Below, piece after piece: positions 1 to 9,287 of a DNA stretch of 20,000 bases. The number at the start of each line of letters is the position of its first letter. Position 1 is the stretch's first letter. The DNA is from Macrocybe gigantea (lineage: Eukaryota; Basidiomycota; Agaricomycetes; Agaricales; Callistosporiaceae). The translations under genes were made by a program, and so were the position numbers. Location: NCBI GenBank assembly GCA_011319805.1, contig SJRY01000308.1, forward strand, positions 1 through 20,000. Direction: 5' to 3'. Under the pieces are notes generated by a model. The model saw nothing but the letters and a program-made list of their open reading frames with translations, was not told where the DNA came from and did no database searches.

Positions 1-141
1 GCCTGCTCTCTTTTGCATGCCAGGGACGCCTCATTACGAGGTTTCATTTGCTCCTGTCTCTTACCTTTTCGACTGACGACATCAAACAAATGTCAATGAC
101 ATGAAACCTGTGCTCAATTACCCTCCTCTCACGTCTTTAAA

Positions 142-1387
142 ATGCCTACCGTTTACGTTGAAGGTGAGCGTCTTCGTTTGCAGTAGCATCTTGGTACTGA
201 ATAGTTTTTAGATTCTAACGCATCTGATGCGTACTTTCCTGACGGGCATCCGTCATTCATGCCCATTACCTGAATCGAGTTCCACATCTCGAATTGTCAG
301 ATGACGTGTTTACCTATTTTTTGTCTACTCGTCGTCCGTTCGTCGTCACTGGCCTCGCGGATCGTTTCAAGTTATCGTGGACCCTCAGTACTTCATAGAA
401 AATTATGGCTCGCAATCGTGCCACATCGTGGAGTGTCAGAGACAAAACAAGCATACGACTGTTCGAGAGTTCTTGAAATGTTCGGTCGTTACCAAGACAG
501 GCAAGGTACATGGAAATTAAAGGTACTGCATCGTTCGCAACAGAATGCAGCACATATTGAAAGCACTAATTTTAGGATTGGCCCCCCACGATTTCAAATC
601 CGCATTTCCTGACCTGTACATGGATTTTCAGGATGCCGTGCCAGTGCCCAAGTTTGTGAGAAGAGATGCGGTGCTCAATATTGCTTCTCACTTCCTTCAT
701 GGTCTACAGCACCGACTTAGGTTGTTATGTCCATGGCTGCCTCTTGTTCTTTGTATGTTGACTTGTTTTTTTTTTTTTTTTACAGGTCCTAAAATGTACA
801 ATGCTATGGCCACATGTTCCACTGCCGGAAGTCACGGAATGTGCGCCTTCACATGGATGCTGACGCCATCAATGTCATGATGTTTGCATCCCCTTGTCAG
901 ACGGATCTACCGCTGCGCAGCTTGGGACATTTTCCCAGCCAAAAACAGCAATAACATCCACATGTTTCTTTGTGATCAGCAACCATTGCGATGGCAAACT
1001 GATGAGGACCCGATCCATAGCCAGGATATATATTTGGACGACAATGCGATAGCCTCGCTGTATGAAGACCTCGCATAATGAGCTACAGATTCTATCAAAG
1101 ACTGGCGAAGTGGTTTTTATACCTGCCGGCTGCGCCCATCAGGTAATGACATCATGTTGCTGGCTTGCATTTTTTCATCGATTTGCTTTCAGGTCACAAA
1201 TCTCAGTGACTGCATCAAAGTTGCAGTTGATTTCCTGAATGCCGACAGCATCGCTCAATGTCTGCAATTAACCGAAGAGTTTCGTCAGCAAAATATCGGC
1301 GGTCAATGGAAGGAGGATGTGCTGCAAATTCAGCATTCAATGTGGTTCGCTTGGCACTCATTGTGTGCCTGGGATCGTGGCTCGTAG
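142..1387 (+). pseudogene. JmjC-domain (KDM3-like) protein gene, frame-broken
   Basis: Reads as a complete single-domain JmjC protein, the 2-oxoglutarate/Fe(II) oxygenase fold of histone demethylases; demethylation is inferred from family only. Start ATG at 142; introns at about 164-211, 523-575 (branch CTAAT), 721-785 (T16 then ACAG) and 1143-1192. Recognisable blocks in order: a segment containing PFVVTGLADRFKLSW (about 335-380), FPDLYMDFQDAVPVP, RRDAVLNIASHF, GPKMYNAMAT, the metal motif HMD (His 850-852, Asp 856-858), AAWDIF, DPIHSQ, and FIPAGCAHQV with the third metal ligand His at 1137-1139. All three ligands are present. The frame slips by -1 about eleven times (near 255, 384, 478, 585, 695, 715, 839, 899, 912, 1074, 1102), so no continuous protein can be made from this sequence as given. 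The protein text between slips is well conserved, so the breaks are recent or artefactual. Confidence 0.8.
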
Positions 1388-1972
1388 ACAGCTTAGTTCA
1401 TCTCTATGCATATATATTCTTGTTAAAACCAGTGCATTTTGCTGACGTTTCAGTACACTAGCTATGTATCGTACCAATAAATCCCTTTGTTCATTTTTGT
1501 CCGGACTTTGCAGCACGTCGTCGATACTATGTGCCCAATGAGGGTCACAATATAAGCCGTGCTGATAAACAGGCGTCATATCTCGTATCGTCATCGCATT
1601 CCCCCATGCCCAAGCCGCGAAGGCCCACTGAGGGACTCTATAGTTAATGGAATGCATTGCAGCAATCACATCGAAGGCTGGTCGATGCGAATGCAGATAA
1701 TGGAGTTTCCCTTCTTCGCAGCAGGGGGAACAAGTAGCCGTTCTTCTGCATGAGGCAAATAGTAGAGTCGGCCACTGCTGGACAGATTCATCAGCAACAG
1801 CATCGCAAAGCCCTTGATCGCAGCAGTCCACCATTGTAGCGAGGGTGCTCTGTGCGGTTGTTTGCCTTCACATGCCCTTGCTCAATATGTGAATCTTACG
1901 TAAACATATCCTCCGGAAAATTTCCGTCGGTTACTGCATCGCGTACTGTGCCTCCTAAGACCCGTCATGCAT
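1358..1972 (-). CDS. hypothetical protein, convergent with the JmjC gene
   Basis: A minus-strand frame of 158 codons is open from 1834 to the stop at 1358 and looks coding (for example PVYQHGLYCDPHWAHSIDD and VPQWAFAAWAWGNAM). Upstream, an intron fits at 1899-1850 (GTAAGA...CACAG), and an earlier exon reads GGTVRDAVTDGNFPEDMF back to a possible ATG at 1972-1970. The join is one base out of phase, and the first codons also need a one-base shift. I do not recognise the family. The 3' end overlaps the tail of the plus-strand JmjC gene by about 30 bp, and the possible start sits beside the start of the next plus-strand gene at 1967. An intron between about 1500 and 1440 is also possible, which would change the C terminus. 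Confidence 0.45.
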
Positions 1973-4057
1973 CATCCAAAGATGGTTGGCTTGCCCTGGT
2001 TATCAGATGCATTTGAAGGAGAAAAACTCAACGTTTCGAGGCCTGAATTCGAACACGTCAGAGTGTGCACGCTTCACCTTTCGTCATTGTTATTTTTTCG
2101 TCGTTCTGATTATATCACAGCACATAGCTGCATACCTGAATGGACAAGATCAAGGATGAAGATGCAGAAGACCTCGAGATGCGAGTGTTCAACACATGGC
2201 TGGATGCAGAATCCTCAACCTTGAGTTTGCTCGATGCAAAATACATGCTTATGAGATTACTCATGTGCTGCGTATTGGACATCTCCATTTGGTGCAAGGG
2301 TGGCAGGCGGAAAACCCAGGCAAAAATCAAACCGCCCAGAACTGTCTTCCTTTCGCAGAATTCACTGTAAGTCTCCGCGTTTTGCATTGGATTCATTTAA
2401 ACGGTGCATTAGGACTGGTTCGCATTCATAAGTGAACAGAAAAGAGATTTCGATGCGGACGTTAAGAAAACACAAGTCACAACTTCTTCCTCGTCCCTCA
2501 CCTTAAAAAGTCTTCTAGACTTCATGGTAAAAACTAACGTCAAGATAAAGAATATGAGCAGGATGTCAAACATATCGACCGCAGCGTTTTATTTGACATA
2601 CTTGTTCTTGATACGTGCCTTGCAATCTGTGCTCATTTAACCAGCCTAATTCTTGTAACCAGGGTCAACGAGAATTAAAAACTATCACGGAACTGGTTGC
2701 ATTCATCAACAATAAGATCCCGGCCTCCGAACCGCAAATCGCCAACGACGTTGAGCTTCCTCAACCTCTCATATATAGGACGCTTGAAGTTGCTTTGCTT
2801 ATTTATCCTGGCTGCTTGTTCTTGCCGCAGCGGTTCAGCAGTAAACCTCCCAACGCAAATGCGTTGATAGACGTAAGATCAAATTATAGTGTTTTTTTAA
2901 ACTCGCTGATATTGGCCAATAGGGTTTCTGTAGCATGAATCCTCATCTTTGTGAATCCATTGAGAGCTCATGGCAAATATTCACAGACATGATTTGGGAC
3001 CTCACCACTCTGTCTTTGCCCATATATCCACGTGTGCGCGATGCCTTTGACGCTTTATTGCACCAAGACCCACCTGCTGCCAATCGTGGATGGTTCAATC
3101 CAGGTAATCATACCATGTTGTTACATTATCTGCGTGTTAATCCGCCACGTCTGTTCATTTTAGTGCATGCGATTTCAAACGTGTCGATAAACCGGGGAAA
3201 TTCAATTGTCGCATTCATCACCGAATTTGCCTGACAGCATTGGAACGCACGTTAGCAGCTTCACGGTACACGGTCCCTTCTCTCATTCCTCAGAAGATGA
3301 TGCGAAGCAGATATCGACAACGAGGCCAACGGCTCTGACGTTGGTGGCACAGATGCGTATGATCATTCGCAGACAGTCATGCAGCCACATTCTGCTGAGA
3401 CCTCGAGTCATGCAAAATCTCCCTCTGCACCTGTTGTGGACCACGCCATTGGCTGCACAGGTTCCACATCATCAGCCGCATTAGAAGCTTATCGACCATT
3501 GCTATTAACCATGGACCCATTCTTCGTGAACATGTCAACACTCGACCTACATCCGTGGCCTCATCTCCAACCGTCAGGGAAACACAATCTGATGAGAGTA
3601 CGAGCTCTGTGAAATCACACTCTGCACCCATCGTGGACGAATCTAGTAGTGACTCAGATCATGCGGCATCATCCCGCATTAGAACCAGATCAATGCTGCT
3701 AACAACCACGGACCGGTTATTCGTGAACAAGACAGCTCTCAACCTATGCCCATAGCCCCTTCCAGGCACCTCACGCATCAACCCCGAAACATCGAAGATG
3801 GCTCACTGCCATTAAAGCTCCTATCCCGTGGAAAGACTGTTGGCCATGCTAATAACAACATCTGCATTAGGGCGAATAAAAAAAATCGATCATCATTTTC
3901 GACACCAGCTCATGTAAAGAAAACATCACCTTCGATGTCAGCTCACCCTAAACTGGTCCCCATATCATCCCTTTACATATCAGCAATATCTTCGACTTCA
4001 GTTCACAGTATGTCAGTGACTTCGCATCTGACCTCATATTTTAGATTCGTTACCTGA
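1967..4057 (+). CDS. unrecognised multi-exon gene with Ser/Asp-rich tail
   Basis: Five exons join in good phase: 1967-2056, 2121-2366, 2413-2526, 2663-2872 and 2923-3103, separated by GT-AG introns of 64, 46, 136, 50 and about 60 bp; the first four junctions are all phase 0. One in-frame TGA (2157-2159) interrupts exon 2. The protein contains stretches such as HAYEITHVLRIGHLHLVQGW and CESIESSWQIFTDMIWDLTT, which I do not recognise. After about 3164 the best continuation (KRVDKPGKFNCRIHHRICLT) needs a one-base shift and is followed by a low-complexity Ser/Asp/His-rich tail with a diverged tandem repeat. Frames in the tail (3200-4057) change several times, so its end is uncertain. It could be a decayed gene or the 5' half of a larger gene continuing into the JmjC-like gene at 4199. 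Confidence 0.45.
3397..3790 (+). repeat. diverged tandem duplication, about 195-bp unit
   Basis: Two copies, about 3397-3593 and 3594-3790. Matching landmarks in order are GAGA..CGAGYT, TCTGCACC..T.GTGGAC, CATCATC..CCGCATTAGAA, CTA.TAACMAC..GGACC and TTCGTGAACA. It encodes two versions of a Ser/His/Asp-rich segment (SPSAPVVDHA versus SHSAPIVDES; FFVNMSTLDL versus LFVNKTALNL), which suggests duplication inside a disordered protein tail. Confidence 0.55.
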
Positions 4058-4059
4058 TT

Positions 4060-4075
4060 CCCCCCCCCCCCCCCC
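4060..4075 (+). repeat. C16 homopolymer followed by AG
   Basis: Sixteen C residues followed directly by AG, between two gene models. It could be the pyrimidine tract of a splice acceptor for an unrecognised exon, or simple slippage. The rest of 4058-4198 shows no gene I can support. Confidence 0.6.
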
Positions 4076-4198
4076 AGATTGATCTTACCATGATGATGGT
4101 GACAATGTCATGCTAACGATGTCCAGCCTTCCTTCAACTTCCATTCTCAATCAGTAACCATAGCCGTTCCAGGAAATAGCGAATTGTTTGTTTTAGCC

Positions 4199-6113
4199 AT
4201 GGGCTTCACAGTATGTTTCTTATTTGGTTATTCATTTATTTGACTAAGTGCCGTGGCAGCATCAGGCAGAGTTGGACTGGTTTAATGATCTAATCATTTC
4301 CACCGGATTATGTGACAACTCACCAGACAATCCAGCAAATTATCCATTCATCAAGACCATTTCACACGATGAATGGAATCGATCCTGTTCGAGTGAATTA
4401 CTCAACGACTTTGCAGGGCATCATTTTTTGTTATATGGACAATCCGCGGAGTCTGTGCCTTTTGACAGGAAGACATTTCGAGATTTGTTTTGTGTGGATG
4501 CAATCACAACTTACAATGGTGACGTTTCACACACTCATTCAATGTTTCTTTTAATCCTTACTTCTGGTCTTCTTATAGATTTGTCCCGATCTCGTGAGCC
4601 GTCAAGCATGGAATCCGCATATGTTAAGGGAACATTGGGTGATTTCCTCGACAACGACGGCAGCCCGGTGTCGAGGCCGTTAATAGGATTTGAATTCGTT
4701 CGAAAGACGTTCAGCACACCAACATGCCCTTTGTCAACAGAGGCTGTTGCTTATACTGAAGCTATACAATTACCTGGTGTCCGATCACCGAACCCATACC
4801 CTATCCGAGCATGCAGATGGGCATGTGCTGCACTGCTAATTCTTACTCTGGCTTTCGAACATTTCCAGATGGATTCGCAGCAAACATACAGGTCGTCTGC
4901 GGCGTGCAGGTGTGGTTCATCATCGTGCCTGATGGCGACGACTTTGAACAGTTTGCCTCTTGTGATGCATTTGATTCACTATCTATTTCAGATCGTGTGT
5001 CCCTTCGCAGTTGTCGGATGTGGCTTTGGTTGTTTGTGCAGGAATGGAACTGTAAGTCCATGTCGCAAAGCCGCTACAATGTTACTTACAACATTGCATC
5101 ACAGTTTTATCGTCCCAATATCTTTCACGTGTTTTCGCCTGAACCATCCATGGCATTCATTCGTTATTTCTATTCTACCCCTGTCATCACAGACACCGTT
5201 TACGGCTGTTGCACTCCTTCCTTGATGACACGCCCAACAAACCAAATTCTACACAACGATGGGCATTTCAAGTTCTCACTCATAGTGGCTCTATACACAA
5301 GGATCTATTTCTCAAGCAATGTCAGCAAGGTTCGTACACCCACTGTGTTGCCTTGATATGCTCTCTCTGATTTAAGGCACAGATGTTACTGACAACGAAA
5401 TGCATTACTTGCGACCGTCGGATTTTGCTGACATCACTCGATTATTGCAATTGAGAGCACTAATTCACCTCAGCAACGTTCTTCATGCATGGCAATATAC
5501 AGACGTCGATGAACCGGTTGCCCAATGTCGCCGTTTGGTGTATGCTCAAAAGAGATGCAGCGAAATTTGCTCTTGGTTTTTCGGTTCCTTTTCCTTGGTC
5601 AACGATTGTGACATAGTCATTAATTGCGAGCGAGCTCTATCGCCCATATGTTACTCAAGTCGCATCTGCAATTGTCAGCCTAAAATCTTGCTAGAAAAAC
5701 GTGGCCTATCGGGATTTCCCTATTGCACATCTGATGACAAAACAGGCCCTTTTTCGTTGTTTCAAGAACACCAGAGGTTTACCCGAGTTCGAAGATCTAC
5801 TCTGCCATCCTCCATCAACCTCCACTTTTGCTTGGAATCCTTCTCTTCAAGGGTTATATGTACAAAATCAGCCCCAAGCCAGGGAAGAAATTCGTTCATT
5901 GTTCAACTTGCATTATTTCCTTGTTTTTGGTTTTGATCAAGTTGCATTTACTTCTTAGCACTGTCAGATGGTTTGACCTATGACGATATACATTTCGACT
6001 GTGAACTGTCATGGTTACAGAAAAATCTCACATCTAATCCGGCTGGCAAATCCGATGCCATTTCGAATTCATCTATCGAATCCGAATCTGAAGATGGTGA
6101 TGGTGACGTTTGA
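4199..6113 (+). pseudogene. second JmjC/cupin-like gene, frame-broken
   Basis: Model starts at ATG 4199 in a good context (GCCATGGG) and uses introns 4211-4259, 4519-4578, 5052-5104, 5330-5376 and 5894-5958, all GT-AG. Exons give SELLNDFAGHHFLLYGQSAE, DLSRSREPSSMESAYVKGTL, GFAANIQVVCGVQVWFIIVP, then a GMELFYRPN-like turn leading to FHVFSPEP (His 5126-5128) and RYFYSTPVITDTVYGC. In agaricomycete JmjC proteins this turn carries the C-terminal metal histidine. The expected upstream His-x-Asp is not clear: the aligned text reads FRTFPDGF. The last exon ends in an acidic Ser/Glu/Asp tail and TGA 6111-6113. Several -1 slips (near 4820, 5005, 5104, 5210 and about 5640-5700) break the frame. Probable role: a JmjC-type oxygenase or a catalytically dead relative; demethylase activity is not shown. 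Confidence 0.62.
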
Positions 6114-6211
6114 CAACAGGTGCCTCATTGCCTCAGAACTCTAGCTTTCATTTATGCGTCTGTCCTCACGTTATTACTTCTATTATGTTTTTGTACCGTC
6201 TTTATAATACA

Positions 6212-6852
6212 ATGCGTGTGGAATCCTCTCGACATCGCATCCACTCAAGACCGTCGAGGTAACTCAACCCTGCTCAGTATGCTTGTTTTCCAATGATTTT
6301 GGCAGCAGCCCAAGTTCACGTCGATATACATTGCAGATATGCTGGTCATAGGTGTCCGATCAGGTGCAACCCATGAGCCTGATGCTCTGTGGCCTGAGAT
6401 GTACTTTTTTATCGAGTGGATATTTCCTGCATAAGATCGCGTCGACACCAATGTGAAACGTGACGTAGACGTATTAATGACTTGGGCTCTCGCAGACTGT
6501 TCCCGGATGAAAGTCAAAGCAAATATAATCAAACTGTGGTGCGTTAGATCCTTATTCATTCGATTTTCCTCTTATTGAAATTTGCTAGGATATCATGGAC
6601 TTGTCGCGACTGAGGGATCTAGAGGACACATTTTGCGTTAGCCAGTGTCGTAATATCTGCTCTGCATACAATTCCTCTTGGCGGCAAGTTTATACAGAAG
6701 CAATCAAGAATTGGAACACTGAATCTGTGAGACGAAACCCATTCCCTCCACCTCCCCTTTCACCAGCACGTCACACTATTGTTTCACGAAGCAATCTATT
6801 GTATGACATACCCAACCCGGATCCCACTTACAATGCTGCTGTACCCTCCTGA
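6212..6852 (+). pseudogene. small unrecognised gene or fragment
   Basis: A short first exon from ATG 6212 (MRVESSRHRIHSRPSR) ends at a GTAACT donor near 6260. After a TTTGGCAG acceptor near 6307 the text continues as FTSIYIADMLVIGVRSGATH and WPEMYFFIEWIF. An intron of about 46 bp near 6548-6593 leads to an open frame ending at TGA 6850-6852 with a Pro-rich stretch (NPFPPPPLSPARH). One in-frame TAA (near 6432) and a phase mismatch at the first junction leave it broken. No family recognised. It lies about 100 bp downstream of the JmjC-like gene and could be its detached 3' part. Confidence 0.35.
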
Positions 6853-7175
6853 TTTATTCCTTTCCGTGATTATAAGTCCTATATTTCCTACATCAGTACT
6901 CTGATGGAAACATTCACTTCCATCGACTAGCATGCATTCCTCTCGAGGGGTTTTTTTTTTTTTTTTTATCCACTGTTTCTTTTGGTCGATTTGGCTCTCG
7001 TTGTAAACAAAAAAAATTTTTTTGGTCGATTTTGTTCTTGGTGCAAACTGATGTGCATGTACATTGTAACATTGTCAATTTGTCAATTACATCGTCGTAC
7101 ATGTTCAAAAAATATTTATAACAAAGGAGATGAAGAAAAAAAGAAGAAACAAAAAAAGGATGCATGCTGTTGACA
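6853..7175. other. intergenic, homopolymer-rich
   Basis: No gene seen. Contains T17 at 6951-6967, an A8/T8 block around 7009-7023, and an imperfect 28-bp direct repeat (listed separately). It separates genes whose 3' ends face each other, so it is a plausible shared termination/polyadenylation region. Confidence 0.5.
6981..7048 (+). repeat. imperfect direct repeat, 28 bp, period 40
   Basis: 6981-7008 and 7021-7048 share TTTGGTCGAT and then most of the next 18 bases (23 of 28 identical by eye), separated by an A8/T4 spacer. Function unknown. Confidence 0.55.
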
Positions 7176-8640
7176 TCATTCTTTACGACCTTTCATCACT
7201 TCGCTCATGACTACATCCTCTTCCAAGATTGCACCCGCTGTCTCAAGCACTGGAACCTTGACCCATTTTATAATGCCTTCACTGTCTTTGTTGTATCCGA
7301 CCTTTCTTTTTATAATCATTTTGACATCTTTGTCAACCTTGTTCTTGTTCTTCCATTGTTCATAGGCAGCCTGTATAACATGGTCAAAAGTCAATAGGTT
7401 CGTACGATCATATCGAGGGGTGGGGGCAGGGATCTGTACCTTTCTGTACTTGCTATTCAACAGAGCCACTGATCTCAGTATCGCTTTCACCTTCCACTTT
7501 CCTTGCTGTGCTGGCACAGTGATGAAGGATGCTTGAATCTGCGCAATATCACCGACATGGAAAACATTGGAATGTGAGTTTGTCATTGTCCTGCAGCTCC
7601 TTCAGTACTGTATTTGCTAACATATAGCAACCTACTCTTCTTGACCGTTTGTTCTCTGGTAATATTCAACTTGATTCTCGGGCATCCTAATAATGTCGAA
7701 TTGTTCAACAGCCTTTTCAAGAGTGCCGTGTTTGTCTTCCATGGCTAAAAACAGTACATGTGCTTCATTTGCTGCCTGCTTGACTGGCGTGTACACGCGG
7801 TTGCTGATCTCGATGGCGGCGCATTTCTCACCGAATAGTTCCTTGGGAAATTTGACATCGACACTCCACAAACATTCAGCATCAACACCCATCTGGTCTG
7901 AGAAATGTTGGTAAATGGTGTTACACATCACCAAGGCCTGATCAAATTCTGGAATTCCAAGGCCATTGAGTCGGACTCTCTGCATTAAACGCAACACTGC
8001 TTTGAGCATACGTGGGTCACCTGCTGGTCTACAATCCCAGCAGGTGTTAAAAGCCGGTTTTCAAATTGATTGCAATGGCAGCATATTAGGCCATAGACTT
8101 ACAAGCTGCATTCGAATGGAAGAAGCTCAACATGTGCGATAACACCTTTGACAGTGAATACCGCTTCCTGCCTTTCGACAGTATCCGTATGACTGTCTAC
8201 AGAAGCAATCTCCAGCAGGTCGGGTTGCTTGTCTTGACAATGTCAAAATCCTTGATCGTATCATCGGGCTGCCATGGATTCACAATTGCCATAAGTTTCT
8301 AACCAAGTTTCGAGGGAATGCTGCTTGCCTCTTTGTAATTGTGGAGCTCGCAGGCTCCCTCTATGAGTTTTTGCATTTCTGTCACGAGCGCTTGTCCTGT
8401 CCGGGTCATTATCAATATTGCTGCATGGCGTAGGAATCACTTACGGGCACCGTTGAAATCGTAATATTCATCCATGTGTACAGTGTCTATTTGCAGCGGG
8501 CATTCACAATGTGAGTCTCAGTCTTTGATTCTCTGAATCCACTGAAGCCACCCTTTTTCTTGGGCTATTTTTGCAATGACGTGCCTGTGTGCCTGCACGG
8601 ACAGGCACCATTGATCCTCGAAACTGGGACCACTCCATTA
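7176..8640 (-). CDS. four-exon hypothetical protein, possible expanded fungal family
   Basis: Exons on the minus strand: about 8640-8445, 8396-8103, 8028-7636 and 7590-7176, with GT-AG introns of 48, 74 and 45 bp joining in phase. The text is strongly protein-like: HRHVIAKIAQEKGWLQWIQR, VDEYYDF-type turn (MDEYYDFNGAR), ALVTEMQKLIEGACELHNYK, VKGVIAHVELLPFECSLPAG, PKELFGEKCAAIEISNRVYT, ANEAHVLFLAMEDKHGTLEK, SNVFHVGDIAQIQASFITVP. The last two exons are uninterrupted. Exon 2 has one TAG (8301-8299) and one -1 slip (near 8233); exon 1 has a TGA in KD*DSH. From memory it resembles unnamed proteins numerous in agaricomycete genomes, but I cannot name a domain. The true 5' end lies above 8640 and was not resolved. 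Confidence 0.55.
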
Positions 8641-9178
8641 ATTAAAGAAGCATGACCGCTTCTATTTCAAAGTATGTCAGGTCGCTTCTTGGTAGTTGTG
8701 TATTTTGATTTCTCGGTAGCTCGACTTTTCATCACTCAGCTTCTGTTAACTACTTCAAATCGACTTGACGAAGCTTTTGAGTGCAACATCATGTACATGA
8801 AGAATTAATGGCCACTCGTCGGTGGGGAATTGACCATGCATCTGCAGCTCGCGCTTATATCACAAATTCGATATTGGCATGTCTATACCTGCCTCTGTTA
8901 ATCGAAGTCTGCATTCCACGGTCAGAGCACAAACTTTCTCACCTAGCTCTGAGGAAAGCAAAACCCTCTACCCTGATTTTGTTCTCTATTTATAGGTCAT
9001 TCCACTGCGCCTCAATTGCATTGCCAACCACTCCTTCTGCGGAGTTTTATTGGCCTTTCTGGATGAACCTGGCACGTAAACATAATGGAGAAACAAGCAT
9101 GCCCTTTGCCCCATTTTTTTTTTTCTCTGTTTATAGGTTGCCATCACGCTGCACCGCGGACACTGATTATCATAAAGG
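8641..9178. other. region between divergent genes
   Basis: No gene I can support. A plus frame of 134 codons at 8781-9185 has no protein-like signature and runs through T-rich tracts. The stretch lies between the minus gene ending its 5' side near 8640 and the plus gene starting near 9288, so it should hold both promoters. Confidence 0.45.
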
Positions 9179-9185
9179 TATATAA
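9179..9185 (+). promoter_or_regulatory. candidate TATA box (TATATAA)
   Basis: TATATAAG lies about 103 bp before the ATG at 9288 of the split plus-strand gene, just after T-rich tracts. Spacing suits a short 5' leader. Inferred from sequence only. Confidence 0.4.
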
Positions 9186-9287
9186 GTCGGTGCCTTCCCC
9201 ATCTTTTTTTTTTGACCCGTGTCCTGCTCCCTCCTCTGTTGATCAACATGCCATCAAACCTATCATCACTACATCGCCAGCCCTACC

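Noticed and set aside
8581..8608. Inverted repeat GTGCCTGT/ACAGGCAC as a regulatory hairpin
   Set aside because: Falls in the coding text of the minus-strand gene; 8-bp arms with a 12-nt loop are expected by chance.
8781..9185. 134-codon plus ORF
   Set aside because: No protein-like motifs, runs through T-tracts and what looks like promoter sequence of the next gene.
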